DNA of 64,000 bases from contig NZ_JACSCY010000002.1 in the NCBI RefSeq assembly GCF_014333615.1, positions 248,001 to 312,000 of the forward strand, read 5' to 3'. Each line of letters starts with the position of its first letter. The first letter of the stretch is position 1. Under the pieces are notes generated by a model that searched no databases, was not told the origin of the DNA, and saw only the letters and a list, made by a program, of their open reading frames with translations. The translations under genes were made by a program, and so were the position numbers. Positions 42,370 to 52,166 of the stretch are shown in pieces. Source of the stretch: Hymenobacter citatus (GTDB lineage: Bacteria; Bacteroidota; Bacteroidia; Cytophagales; Hymenobacteraceae).

Positions 42370-42627
42370 TCAATTCCCGTACGGCTTCACGGTGGTATTG
42401 CGTGGACTATTGTTCCAGTCTAGCGTGCCGTGCTCACGCGGCTTCAGCGTCACCGCCGACGGGCCGCCGTTGAGCTGCGGGCGCTTCACGGCCAGGATGA
42501 AGGTGCGCGTCACAAACTTGCCCGGCCTAGTGGTCAGCGGCTCCAGCAGCAACCGCCGCGACTCGGCCTTGGGGGCGGTAGCCGTGGTGGCCCGCTCATC
42601 GCCCAGTTTCACCGTCACGTATGTGCT
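42370..42627 (-). pseudogene. Fragment resembling a rhamnogalacturonan-acetylesterase-type N-domain
   Basis: The minus-strand frame contains STYVTVKLGDERATTATA, ESRRLLLEPLTTRPGKFVTR, then TFILAVKRPQLNGG and LKPREHGTLDWNN. This order, with ESRRL, a KxGxxxT turn, LKPRE and DWNN, is what I recall from the N-terminal domain of SGNH-hydrolase rhamnogalacturonan acetylesterases in Bacteroidota. The frame has no proper start (a stop sits just upstream) and diverges from that pattern after DWNN. It is therefore probably a remnant of a polysaccharide-degradation gene. The match is from memory and could not be searched. Confidence 0.4.
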
Positions 42628-42837
42628 TCAGCTACGCCGAATAACAGCGTTCCGCTGCGCTCGACCGTCCTGTAGTTTGCTGGCCGAAAACAGGGTGCGC
42701 ATACGGGCAGGGGTGCCTATAGACGCAAGCAATTGGTAGTACGCAGGTGAGGTACAACCTTTTACTAGTGAGGTCGTAGCCAGTTGAGCTTAGGTATGCC
42801 TACCTTTATCAACTTTGCTTTACCTTTTTACCTCGCA

Positions 42838-43542
42838 ATGCCTCCGCTACCTACCTCTTTGATTCCTGCTGATGATGCGGCGCGTTTGCGGGTGTTGCAT
42901 CAGTACCAGATTGTGAATACCACGCCGGAGAAGATCTTCGACGACTACGTGGCCCTGACGGCGCGCCTGCTCAATCTGCCTATTTCGCTGATTTCGCTGG
43001 TGGATGAGGAGCGGGTGTGGTTCAAGGCCAGCGTGGGCGCACCGGCCGGCGTCACCTCCCTGGCCCGCCCCGATAGCATGTGCTCGGCGGCTATTCTTCA
43101 AGATACGCCCGTGTTCTTCTCCGACTACACCCGCGAGAGTTGCGAGCTGGTGAACCCCGCCACTGCCGAGGCGCTGGGCCTACACTTCTACGCCGGCACT
43201 GCCCTGCTTACTTCAGAAGGCACCAAAATCGGCGTGTTAGCGGTTATTGGCCGCGAAAAGCGAGTGTTCACGCCAGCAGAATCGGTGTTGCTACAGGCGC
43301 TGGCGCAGCTGGTCAGCCAGACCATCGAGCTACGCGCCCGCTACCTATCTGCCGACGACCTCGACGGTTGGGAAAAAGCGCAGCGCGAGTTGGAAACTAC
43401 CCTAGACGACAACTTCGCGCTGGCCCGCTACCTGGCTACCCGCGCGCAGGGCATCAACCTGGAAGACGAAGAAGTAGCGCGGCTGCTCAAGCTGCGGCTG
43501 GAAAGAATGAGTGAGGTGCTGAGAAACAGATTGGAATCCTGA
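42838..43542 (+). CDS. GAF-domain protein
   Basis: This 234-residue cytoplasmic protein starts MPPLPTSLIPADDAARLRVLHQYQIVNTTPEKIFDD, the usual beginning of a stand-alone GAF protein. The GAF fold (about residues 20-170) shows LLNLPISLISLVDEERVWFKASVG and DSMCSAAILQDTPVFFSDYT. A helical tail of about 60 residues follows. There is no output domain, so it may signal by binding a partner. The longer frame to 42784 is less likely because the ATG at 42838 gives the family start. Confidence 0.85.
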   Translation: MPPLPTSLIPADDAARLRVLHQYQIVNTTPEKIFDDYVALTARLLNLPISLISLVDEERVWFKASVGAPAGVTSLARPDSMCSAAILQDTPVFFSDYTRESCELVNPATAEALGLHFYAGTALLTSEGTKIGVLAVIGREKRVFTPAESVLLQALAQLVSQTIELRARYLSADDLDGWEKAQRELETTLDDNFALARYLATRAQGINLEDEEVARLLKLRLERMSEVLRNRLES

Positions 43543-43547
43543 TAGAC

Positions 43548-43698
43548 CTAATGGCGCGAGGCTGTGCCCCGTGCCGTCTATGCGCAGGCCTCTGGCCTGC
43601 CACCGTTCGCGTCGTTTGAGTGTTTCGGGCAAGTCGTTCTGGCGGGCAGGCCAGAGGCCTGCGCATAAACGGCACGGGGCGCAGCCCCGCGCCATTAG
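43548..43698. repeat. Long GC-rich inverted repeat element (about 150 bp)
   Basis: CTAATGGCGCGAGGCTGTGC... at the left pairs with ...GCGCAGCCCCGCGCCATTAG at the right, and further in GCGCAGGCCTCTGGCCTGCC pairs with GGCAGGCCAGAGGCCTGCGC. The arms are about 55 bases with a few mismatches and a centre of about 40 bases. It lies just after the GAF gene and has no ORF of its own. Confidence 0.85.
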
Positions 43699-43720
43699 CA
43701 GCTATAGTAGTACCGCCATT

Positions 43721-43759
43721 AAACAACAAAGCCTGCTTTCATAGCAGGCTTTGTTGTTT
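43721..43759. terminator. Bidirectional terminator
   Basis: A perfect 17-bp stem (43721-43737 with 43743-43759) with a 5-base loop. It lies between the convergent GAF and M2 peptidase genes, 12 bases from the peptidase stop. Confidence 0.75.
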
Positions 43760-43770
43760 GTAGATATTGT

Positions 43771-45633
43771 TTACATCGTGTATTTCCTACCCTTGTTTTG
43801 CTCCTTCAGGTAGGCCATTAGCGGCTGAAAATACTCCACCATGGCGCGAGCCGAGAGGTCTTCGCCAGTCTTTTCTTTCAGTACCAGGCGCCAGTCTTTG
43901 CTGGAGCCGGGGCGCATAATATCGGCCAGGAAGGCACCTACCTCCTTGCTGCCGTAGTAATTGGTGGCGTGCGGGTCCTGGTGCAGAATCTGCTTGGCAA
44001 TGTGGTCGTGCAGCTGAAACAGGATGACGTACGATAGGGCGTAGTCGTAGTACTGCGCAGGGTCGTCGTTGATGTGGGTTTTGGTAGCGGGGTCGAGGAA
44101 GTCCTCGCCGCGGGGAGTAGGGGGCACAATGCCCTGGTATTGCTTGCTGAGCGCCCACCACTTGGCGTTGAGCTGGTCGGCGGGCAGGTTGTCGGCGTAG
44201 AAGCTGTTTTCCCACTCGCTCATCACCCCCGACGCAAACGGGATAAACACCACCGAGCCCAGCGCCTCTTTCAGGAGCGTCTGCATCTCGTTGGTTTTCA
44301 CCTTGGGGTCAATCAGCCCTAGGCCGGCCAGAAAAGGCTTTTGGCGGGCGGCTAGGCCCATCAGGCTACCCATGGCCTCGTGGTAGGCGCGGTTGGCGCC
44401 CTGGCGAAGCAGCACGGGCACCTCGGGGTTGGTGTAGGTGAGGTAGTAGTAGATGTGGCCCAGCTCGTGGTGGGTGGTTTCGTACCACTCGGTATTGGCC
44501 TCCACGCTCATCAGGCTGCGCACGTCCTGCTCCAGGTTCATGTGCCAGGCTGAGGCGTGATTATTCTTTTTGTAGTTGGCGCCTTTAGGTAGGGGGTAGA
44601 GGCTCGACTTTTCCCAGAACACCGGCGGCAGCGCCTGAAAGCCCAGGCTCTGGTAGAAGCGCTCGGCCTGCTGCATCTGCCACTCGGCGCCCTTTTTGGC
44701 CAGCACGGGGTCCAGGTTCAGCCCCTTCACCTCTACCATGCTGCTCCAGTCCTGGCCCCAGCGGTTGGGCAGCCAGGAGGCAGGTAGGTAGTCGGGCACT
44801 TGCTTTGCGCCGTACTGCTTGGCCAGCTCGTAGCGGGCGTAGGTGTGCAGCTCGCGGTAGAGCGGGCGCAGTTCTTGGTTGATTTTGCGCACCAGCGCCA
44901 TCATCTCCTCCCGGCTCATGCCGTAGTCGGATGCCTGGTAGGTGAAGTAGTCGGGGTAGCCGAGGGCCTGCACGGTTTGGTTGCGCAGGTCGCGCAGGCT
45001 GAGCAAGCCGGGTTTCAGGGTAGGGCCGATGGCCTTGCTGGCCTCCCAGATCTGCTGGCGCTTCTGCGGGTTCTTCTCCTTGCGCAGCAGCTCGTCCAGA
45101 TCGTTCGTCGTCACCGACTTGCCCTGGTATTTGTAGTCGAAACCGTAGAGCTTTTCCGTTTGCTCGGTTTCGGCCTTGATGCGGCGCTTTACTACGTCGG
45201 CGGCAGTTTGGGGCGAGTTGGCGGCGTTGTACAGGGCCGTTTCCAGCTGCTTCACCTGAATAGGTGTGAGGTCCTGCTTATGCTCCAGCAGCTCGCGCAG
45301 GCGGTTGATGTTGGCGGTGCTGCCTGCAAAAGCAGCCATGCGTTCGTTGGCGCGGGCCGTTGCGGCGGCGTTGGTGGTATCGCCGGGCACAATGTGGGTG
45401 TTGGAGCGCCACTCTGCTTCCGAGGATTGCGTGTAGAGCTTCTGGTATTCGGCAGAGTAGGCCGTAAGAAACTCCTGCGCCTGCTGCTGCCAATTAACTG
45501 GCGCGGCCGTCGGCGGCGCTGGTGTGGTGGAAGCAGCTGAATCGGTAGTAACGGCGGGCGTTTTGGCGGTAGGGGCGCAGGCGGCAAGTAGGGCCGCCGT
45601 GAGCAGAGGTAAATAGGACTTCTTCATAAACAC
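43771..45633 (-). CDS. M2-family metallopeptidase (ACE-like), lipoprotein
   Basis: This 620-residue protein has a lipoprotein signal peptide (LLTAALLAAC, Cys about residue 19), so it is probably anchored in the outer membrane or periplasm. The zinc motif HHELGHIYYYLTY supplies two His ligands and the catalytic Glu. GANRAYHEAMGSLMGL, 24 or so residues later, supplies the third ligand Glu. The family (angiotensin-converting-enzyme type) removes dipeptides from peptide C-termini. Length and the order of motifs fit M2 rather than M3. Two Met codons begin the frame 6 bases apart. Confidence 0.9.
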   Translation of the reverse strand: MFMKKSYLPLLTAALLAACAPTAKTPAVTTDSAASTTPAPPTAAPVNWQQQAQEFLTAYSAEYQKLYTQSSEAEWRSNTHIVPGDTTNAAATARANERMAAFAGSTANINRLRELLEHKQDLTPIQVKQLETALYNAANSPQTAADVVKRRIKAETEQTEKLYGFDYKYQGKSVTTNDLDELLRKEKNPQKRQQIWEASKAIGPTLKPGLLSLRDLRNQTVQALGYPDYFTYQASDYGMSREEMMALVRKINQELRPLYRELHTYARYELAKQYGAKQVPDYLPASWLPNRWGQDWSSMVEVKGLNLDPVLAKKGAEWQMQQAERFYQSLGFQALPPVFWEKSSLYPLPKGANYKKNNHASAWHMNLEQDVRSLMSVEANTEWYETTHHELGHIYYYLTYTNPEVPVLLRQGANRAYHEAMGSLMGLAARQKPFLAGLGLIDPKVKTNEMQTLLKEALGSVVFIPFASGVMSEWENSFYADNLPADQLNAKWWALSKQYQGIVPPTPRGEDFLDPATKTHINDDPAQYYDYALSYVILFQLHDHIAKQILHQDPHATNYYGSKEVGAFLADIMRPGSSKDWRLVLKEKTGEDLSARAMVEYFQPLMAYLKEQNKGRKYTM

Positions 45634-45733
45634 TGCAAAGAAACGACGAAAAAGGTGGCAGAGCTCCGCACCTATTACGGAGCGTTAGTCCTACCTAGCA
45701 ACCTAAGAGAGGCGGAATGAACAGTTGAGCAAA

Positions 45734-46420
45734 CTACTTCATCCGCTTTTCCAGCACATAAATCTGCAACTGTCGGCGGGTTTGAAAGCCGAGGCGCTCG
45801 TACACGGCGCGGGCGCGAGTGTTTTCGGGGAGCACGTGCAAGAACGGCACGCGTCCCGCCGCTAGTATGCGGTGCATCTGGTGTTGCAGCAGGCGGGCAG
45901 CATAGCCTCTGCCTAGGTGCGCCGGGTGGGTGCACACAGCGCTTAGCTCGGTGTAGGGTAGGGGTTGCAGCCGTTCGCCCGCCATAGCTACCAGCTCGTC
46001 GCCCTCAAAAATGCCGTGGTACTCGCCAAACTCGATGGTGCGTTGCAGAAACGGGCCGGGATTGGTTTGGGCCGTGAGGGCCAGCATGGCGGGAATGTGC
46101 GGCGGCTGCAAGGCCACCACGCCCGTACTGTCGAAGGTCGGCAAAGCAGGGTGCTCACACACGAGTTGCAGCAAGTCTTTCTGTACCACTATCTTCCAAT
46201 TATCTGGAATAGCTACCTCACCGGCCGTGAATAACACGGTAACCGCACCGGCTGGCGTCAGGTCATGCAAATCGGCGAAGGCGCTGGCCGAGTACTCGCG
46301 CAGACCAGCGAAAGCGCCCACTTCCTTCTGCACATACCGAGCCTGCTCGTTGCCTAGGGCAAGATGTTTATTGCCAGTGCATAAGGCATTCCAGATGGGG
46401 TTATCGAGGACGTGCTGCAT
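45734..46420 (-). CDS. GNAT-family acetyltransferase (FR47-like)
   Basis: This 228-residue protein has its catalytic fold in the last 110 residues: YHGIFEGDELVAMAGERLQP, then ELSAVCTHPAHLGRGYAARLLQHQM (acetyl-CoA pyrophosphate loop H-x-G-R-G-x-A), then HVLPENTRARAVYERLGFQTRRQLQIY. The N-terminal half is a partial GNAT-like repeat, as in FR47-type proteins. It uses acetyl-CoA on an unknown amine. It is transcribed toward the M2 gene with about 100 bases between, so co-transcription is possible. Confidence 0.88.
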   Translation of the reverse strand: MQHVLDNPIWNALCTGNKHLALGNEQARYVQKEVGAFAGLREYSASAFADLHDLTPAGAVTVLFTAGEVAIPDNWKIVVQKDLLQLVCEHPALPTFDSTGVVALQPPHIPAMLALTAQTNPGPFLQRTIEFGEYHGIFEGDELVAMAGERLQPLPYTELSAVCTHPAHLGRGYAARLLQHQMHRILAAGRVPFLHVLPENTRARAVYERLGFQTRRQLQIYVLEKRMK

Positions 46421-46623
46421 AGCGGAGGGTAGGGGATAATGGGCAATAGTAGCGCAAAGCTACTCCCTACCCAACAAACAGGCAGCTAATTACCCTTCCG
46501 TCTGTGCCTGCCGCAAATGGTAGCTTTATTGGGTTTGTTTCTGGCTGAAATTGCTTTAGGAGAAGATCAGGCACATTTTTCGCCGCCTTTTGTGTTATAC
46601 ACGCAGCATCTTATCACCACCGT

Positions 46624-47400
46624 ATGTTTTTATCCTCCATAGCTGCCAGTGTTAGCAGCCATTACCTGTCCAACTTGGTGTTGCTGACCGTGCGCTACCT
46701 CGTGTTTGCGGGTGTGGCTTACGTGGTTTTCTGGGTGTGGCGCCGCGAGAAGTGGCAGCACCGCCGCATTCAGCCCAAATTTCCCGAGCGTAAGCATATC
46801 GATACGGAAATCAAGTATTCGATGCTCACCTGCCTGATTTTTGCGATGGTAGGCGCGGGTATCTTCGTGGCGAAGCAGCATGGTTACACGCTCATTTACA
46901 ATAAAATAAGTGACTATGGCTGGCTCTATATGGTGTTCAGCCTGCTGGTAGCCATTGTAGCGCACGATACCTATTTCTACTGGACGCACCGGTTTATGCA
47001 CCTTCCGGCGGTGTTTCGGCACGTGCACCGGGTGCACCATCTCTCGCACAATCCGTCGCCGTGGGCGTCGTTTTCGTTTCACCCGCTGGAGGCCGTAATT
47101 GAGGCGGGTATTGTGCCGCTGCTGGTGTTTGTCCTACCCATTCACCCAATTACGCTAGGCGTTTTTATGGTGTATCAGATGGGTATGAACGTGCTAGGCC
47201 ACCTGGGCTATGAGCCCTACCCACAAAACTTTTTGCGCAGCCGTTGGGGCCGCCTGCATAATACCAGCACGCACCACAACATGCACCACCAGCTAGTGAA
47301 GTGCAACTACGGTCTCTACTTCAACTGGTGGGACCGGCTCATGGGTACCAACCACGCTAAGTACCCCGAGCGGTTCGAAAAAGCCGCGGGGCGGAAGTAG
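46624..47400 (+). CDS. Sterol desaturase / fatty acid hydroxylase family protein
   Basis: The 258-residue membrane protein has four or more hydrophobic helices. Histidine clusters bind a di-iron centre: HDTYFYWTHRFMH (about residues 115-127), HRVHHLSHN and the later NTSTHHNMHHQ. These match the fatty-acid hydroxylase superfamily, which adds a hydroxyl group to lipids or carotenoids. The substrate is not known; a membrane lipid or carotenoid is plausible in a Hymenobacter-type bacterium. It is monocistronic, with a GTCAT-type inverted repeat after its stop. Confidence 0.9.
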   Translation: MFLSSIAASVSSHYLSNLVLLTVRYLVFAGVAYVVFWVWRREKWQHRRIQPKFPERKHIDTEIKYSMLTCLIFAMVGAGIFVAKQHGYTLIYNKISDYGWLYMVFSLLVAIVAHDTYFYWTHRFMHLPAVFRHVHRVHHLSHNPSPWASFSFHPLEAVIEAGIVPLLVFVLPIHPITLGVFMVYQMGMNVLGHLGYEPYPQNFLRSRWGRLHNTSTHHNMHHQLVKCNYGLYFNWWDRLMGTNHAKYPERFEKAAGRK

Positions 47401-47415
47401 TGAAGTAGAGAGGCA

Positions 47416-47526
47416 GAACGTCATTTCGAGCTTGTCGAGAAATCTCGCTCGTGAGTAGTCACAATCGATAGAGTTACTACCTATCATCAGCACGCGAGAT
47501 TTCTCGACAAGCTCGAAATGACGTTC
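47416..47526. repeat. Intergenic inverted repeat, GTCATTTCGAGC variant
   Basis: GAACGTCATTTCGAGCTTGT at the left pairs with ACAAGCTCGAAATGACGTTC at the right, and inner arms GAGAAATCTCGC / GCGAGATTTCTC pair too. It has the same size and design as the GTCATGCTGAGC elements but with a different outer sequence. It lies between the desaturase and MtfA-type genes, whose stops converge. Confidence 0.88.
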
Positions 47527-47552
47527 AGTACGTGGTCGAATGGACGTGTTGC

Positions 47553-48500
<948 letters not shown>

Positions 48501-48704
48501 AGCCCGTTGCTAACGGACATCTCAGGCGAAGGTTGGTAGCCGCAACGAATAAAGTGGAATGGCAGCGCCGCAACAAGGCGCAAGGCCTACAGCTAGCAGA
48601 AAATACGGAGTACGCTTCTGGTAAAACTACTGAAAAAGCACAGCTGCCTGTCTGCCAAAAAACAAGCAGTCGTACACAGGAAATCAACCAACCCTACCTA
48701 CCCA

Positions 48705-48962
48705 ATGCCACTACACCGCGAGCTAGACAAGAAACTGAGCAAAACGTACGAGCCTTCGACCAGCATCGACGACGTTTTCAAAGGCTACGACATCACCTTC
48801 GTTACCAATGAGCACGGCGAGCCGGTAACGCTGTTTTTTGGTAAGCGCCGCCCCGATGGTTTGATAGCCGGCGAACGATACACCCGCACCATCAAGCGCC
48901 AGCCCAATAGCTTGGAAGTGAAGTCGAGCCACTGGGATAATCGAGGCAAAATCATGCGATAG
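48705..48962 (+). CDS. Small hypothetical protein (85 aa)
   Basis: This soluble protein starts MPLHRELDKKLSKTYEPSTS and has a strand-rich middle (YDITFVTNEHGEPVTLFFGKRRPDG) and a basic C-terminal half. It looks like a small beta-rich fold. I do not recognise a family. It is divergent from the MtfA-type gene and converges on the phosphatase gene. Codon use is normal for the genome. Confidence 0.65.
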   Translation: MPLHRELDKKLSKTYEPSTSIDDVFKGYDITFVTNEHGEPVTLFFGKRRPDGLIAGERYTRTIKRQPNSLEVKSSHWDNRGKIMR

Positions 48963-48985
48963 AGCGGCGGGAGCAGCTACGCAGG

Positions 48986-49351
48986 CTATTCGAAACCTGT
49001 TGTAAAGTCAGGTAGGTGCTCCGCCAGCCGCTCCCGTAGCAAATCCTGAAGTACGGTATCCAGGAACTGGAATTTGTCGGGAATGCGCAGGTTGATGATG
49101 TGCTTGCCTTCCAGTTCCGTTGCAAACTTCTGGCGCAGGATGTCGGTGTGCTTTTTCTCCATCACAAAGACCATATCGGCCCAACCCAGGTGCCCGGCCG
49201 TGACGCGCACCCTGGCCCCCGGCTCCGTGCCCGCCGAGCGGGCCTGGTAGTGCGGGTGGCCGTCGAACAGCCGCTCGGCCGTGAGGCTGCGCCAGCGGTT
49301 CTGGCTGCAAATGAACAGGATCTGGCGCGGTGGGGTAGGCGGAGTAGACAT
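48986..49351 (-). CDS. Low-molecular-weight protein tyrosine phosphatase-like protein
   Basis: This 121-residue protein, from the ATG at 49351, carries ILFICSQNRWRSLTAERLF with the P-loop C-x2-N-x2-R-S, then YQARSAGTEPGARV and a VFVMEKKHTDIL segment. The order resembles LMW-PTP-like proteins. The usual C-terminal general-acid Asp-Pro loop is IPDKFQFLDTVLQDLL here, with the Asp present but not in the classic DP form. It probably acts on a phosphotyrosine or phosphoarginine protein, but this is uncertain. The frame extends to 49381 with no better start. Confidence 0.8.
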   Translation of the reverse strand: MSTPPTPPRQILFICSQNRWRSLTAERLFDGHPHYQARSAGTEPGARVRVTAGHLGWADMVFVMEKKHTDILRQKFATELEGKHIINLRIPDKFQFLDTVLQDLLRERLAEHLPDFTTGFE

Positions 49352-49448
49352 GAGGGAAAGTTGGATCGGGGTGAGCCCCACACAAACTTCGGCAATTGCT
49401 GCTAACTTGCCGCCGCCCTAGCCTCACCTACAACCACTTTTACCACGC

Positions 49449-51713
49449 ATGTTTTCCTGTTTTCGCCGCGTTGTAGCGGCCGGCTTAGTAGCTAGCACCA
49501 CGCTGGCTGTGGCACCCGCGTACGCGCAAAAATCCAAGAAAAAGGCAGTCCTACCCCGCAAAACCATCGAGCAGCGCGTCGATTCCGTGCTGGCGTTGAT
49601 GACGCTTGATGAGAAGGTAGGCCAGCTCAACCAGTACACCGGCGACGCCGCCACCGGCCCCGCCTTCAACGACCCCAACAAGGTAGAGCAACTGCGCACC
49701 GGTCGCATCGGGTCTATGTTGAACGTGAAAGGTGCCCAGCGCACCCGCGAGCTGCAAGCCGAGGCATTGAAGTCGCGCCTGAAAATTCCGCTGCTGTTCG
49801 GCCTCGATGTGGTACACGGCTACCAGACTACCTTCCCGATTCCGCTGGGCGAAGCCGCCAGCTGGGATTTGGAAGCCATGCGCCAGTCGGCGCACGTGGC
49901 GGCCACGGAAGCGGCGGCGGCCGGGCAGCACTGGACCTTTGCGCCGATGGTAGACATTGCCCGCGACCCGCGTTGGGGCCGCGTGATGGAAGGTGCCGGC
50001 GAAGACCCCTACCTCGGCTCCGAAATCGCCAAGGCCCGCGTGTTGGGTTTCCAAGGTGAGAAGCTAGGCGCTACCGACGCCGTGATGGCCTGCGCCAAGC
50101 ACTTTGCGGCCTATGGTGCCGCCCAGGCCGGCCGCGACTACAACACCGTGGATATCAGCCGCCGGGCGCTCTGGGAAACCTACCTGCCGCCCTTCAAAGC
50201 CGCCCTCGACGCGGGCGCGGCCACGTTCATGAACTCGTTCAATGAGCTGGACGGCATCCCGGCCACCGGCAACGCCTACTTGCAGCGCGACATCCTGAAG
50301 GGCCGCTGGAATTTCCCAGGCATCGTGGTGTCGGACTGGGGCAGCATTGGCGAAATGGTTGCCCACGGCTATGCAAAAGATGGTGCTGACGCGGCCCTGA
50401 AAGCCATAACGGCTGGCTCCGACATCGACATGGAAAGCCGCGCTTACAGCAGCCATCTGGACCAGCTGGTGCAGAGCGGCCAAGTGAAGCAAACGCTGGT
50501 AGACGACGCCGTGCGCCGCGTGTTGCGCAAGAAGTTCGAGTTGGGCTTGTTCGACAATCCCTACAAGTTCTCGGACGTGAAGCGCGAAAAAGCGGCCCTC
50601 AACAACCCCCAGCACCGCCAGATTGCCCGCGATGTGGCCCGTAAGTCCATTGTGCTGCTCAAGAACGAAGGCAACGTGCTGCCGCTGGCCAAATCGGCTA
50701 AAAATATTGCGCTGATTGGTCCCTTGGGCAAGTCGAAGCTCGATATGGCGGGTTTTTGGTCGGTGAACTACGACTCCACTACCTACGTGAGCGTGTATGA
50801 GGGCTTGCAAAATAAGCTGGGCAAGCAAGCTACCATCCGCTACGCCAAAGGCTGCGGCATCAAAGGCGAGTCGCAGGCGGGTTTTGCCGAAGCCGTGCAA
50901 GCGGCCAAGGCTGCCGACGTGGTAGTAATGGCCGTGGGCGAAGCCTACAACATGAGCGGCGAGGCCAAGTCCCGCGCCGACATCAACCTACCCGGTCAGC
51001 AGGAAGAGCTGATGGAGGCAGTGCTGGCTACCGGCAAGCCCGTGGTAGTGCTGATGATGGCCGGCCGCCCTCTCACCTTCGCCTACACCGCTGAGCACGC
51101 ACCCGCCATTCTCTACACATGGTGGCTGGGCACCGAGGCTGGCAACGCCATTGCCGACGTGCTGGTAGGCGACTACAACCCCGCCGGTAAGCTGCCCATG
51201 ACGTTCCCGCGCTCCGTGGGTCAGGTGCCGCTCTACTACGCTGCCAAAAGCACCGGCCGCCCTTCCCAAAACGACAAGGACACCAACTACCGCTCGGCCT
51301 ACATCGACCAGGTAAACAGCCCGCAGTATGCCTTTGGCCACGGCCTGAGCTACACGCAGTTCGAGTACAGCAACCTGAAGCTGAGTAAGAACGAGGTAGG
51401 CGATGGCGAGACGTTCACCGCCAGCTTCACGCTCACCAACAAAGGCAAGGTAGCCGGCGAAGAGGTAGCCCAGCTCTACCTCCACGACCTGTTTGCCAGC
51501 GCTACGCGCCCCGTAAAAGAGCTGAAAGGGTTCCAGAAAGTGATGCTGAAACCCGGCGAAAGTCGCACCATTACCTTCACCATTGATAAGGATAAGTTAT
51601 CTTTCTACAACAATGACCTGCAATGGATTACCGAGCCCGGCGAGTTCAACCTGATGATTGGCAGCGCCTCGGATGCCATTCGCCTGGAGCAGAAGTTTAC
51701 GTTGGTGAAGTAG
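49449..51713 (+). CDS. bglX: Glycoside hydrolase family 3 beta-glucosidase (BglX type)
   Basis: This 754-residue secreted enzyme hydrolyses terminal beta-linked glucose. A signal peptide covers residues 1-26 (ending AYAQ). The (beta/alpha)8 domain starts near TLDEKVGQLNQYTG and includes PLLFGLDVVHGYQTTFPIPL. The catalytic nucleophile is in GIVVSDWGSI (about residue 295). The C-terminal alpha/beta sandwich and the fibronectin-III-like domain (about 640-754, GETFTASFTLTNKGKVAGEEV) are present, as in periplasmic BglX. It is monocistronic. A hairpin terminator (51805-51853) is shared with the next, convergent gene. Confidence 0.94.
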   Translation: MFSCFRRVVAAGLVASTTLAVAPAYAQKSKKKAVLPRKTIEQRVDSVLALMTLDEKVGQLNQYTGDAATGPAFNDPNKVEQLRTGRIGSMLNVKGAQRTRELQAEALKSRLKIPLLFGLDVVHGYQTTFPIPLGEAASWDLEAMRQSAHVAATEAAAAGQHWTFAPMVDIARDPRWGRVMEGAGEDPYLGSEIAKARVLGFQGEKLGATDAVMACAKHFAAYGAAQAGRDYNTVDISRRALWETYLPPFKAALDAGAATFMNSFNELDGIPATGNAYLQRDILKGRWNFPGIVVSDWGSIGEMVAHGYAKDGADAALKAITAGSDIDMESRAYSSHLDQLVQSGQVKQTLVDDAVRRVLRKKFELGLFDNPYKFSDVKREKAALNNPQHRQIARDVARKSIVLLKNEGNVLPLAKSAKNIALIGPLGKSKLDMAGFWSVNYDSTTYVSVYEGLQNKLGKQATIRYAKGCGIKGESQAGFAEAVQAAKAADVVVMAVGEAYNMSGEAKSRADINLPGQQEELMEAVLATGKPVVVLMMAGRPLTFAYTAEHAPAILYTWWLGTEAGNAIADVLVGDYNPAGKLPMTFPRSVGQVPLYYAAKSTGRPSQNDKDTNYRSAYIDQVNSPQYAFGHGLSYTQFEYSNLKLSKNEVGDGETFTASFTLTNKGKVAGEEVAQLYLHDLFASATRPVKELKGFQKVMLKPGESRTITFTIDKDKLSFYNNDLQWITEPGEFNLMIGSASDAIRLEQKFTLVK

Positions 51714-51804
51714 GTAAGGTAGGCGAGGTAGGGGCGGCTTGCAGCCGCCCGCCGTTGAGGCTACTTGGTAATCCCCACAAAACCGCCCATCGTTGAAAAC
51801 CAGT

Positions 51805-51853
51805 AAGCCCGTTTTATAGCGTAAACCAGAAGTTCGCGCTATAAAACGGGCTT
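51805..51853. terminator. Bidirectional terminator
   Basis: AAGCCCGTTTTATAGCG (51805-51821) pairs exactly with CGCTATAAAACGGGCTT (51837-51853), with T runs on both sides. The stop of the small convergent membrane gene (51839) lies in the right arm. Confidence 0.75.
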
Positions 51854-52039
51854 TTGTTTACCAAAGGCTTGGAGCAGCAACAGCATAATCAACCCGCCGC
51901 TGATAGCCAGCGGTAAATAGGCCGCTGAAGACAGCATCGTGCCCGTTTCAGCAGTAGCAAGGCCAGCCCCTAAACTGATTCCAAAGCTAATGCCGGCGAA
52001 AAGCAGGCCGATAAGGAGAAGAGGGTGAATGAGCTTCAT
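51839..52039 (-). CDS. Small two-helix membrane protein
   Basis: The 66 residues have two hydrophobic stretches (about 5-25 and 40-58) separated by a short polar loop, and a basic end (FGKQKPVL). There is no family I recognise. It might be a minor membrane protein, but with this size it could also be a chance frame. It is convergent with bglX, sharing the terminator. Confidence 0.5.
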   Translation of the reverse strand: MKLIHPLLLIGLLFAGISFGISLGAGLATAETGTMLSSAAYLPLAISGGLIMLLLLQAFGKQKPVL

Positions 52040-52166
52040 GCTGAAAAAAATGATTGGATTATAACTACTTGGTTGAAGTAGAAAGCATACCGATTTTTAG
52101 CCTAACAACTACCCAAACAACTGGCGGCTTGCAGCCGCCCCTACCTCGCCGCCAGCTCGTTCTCGG

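Noticed and set aside
44800..45540. 246-residue plus-strand frame opposite the M2 peptidase
   Set aside because: Leucine/valine/glycine-rich antisense shadow typical of high-GC genes.
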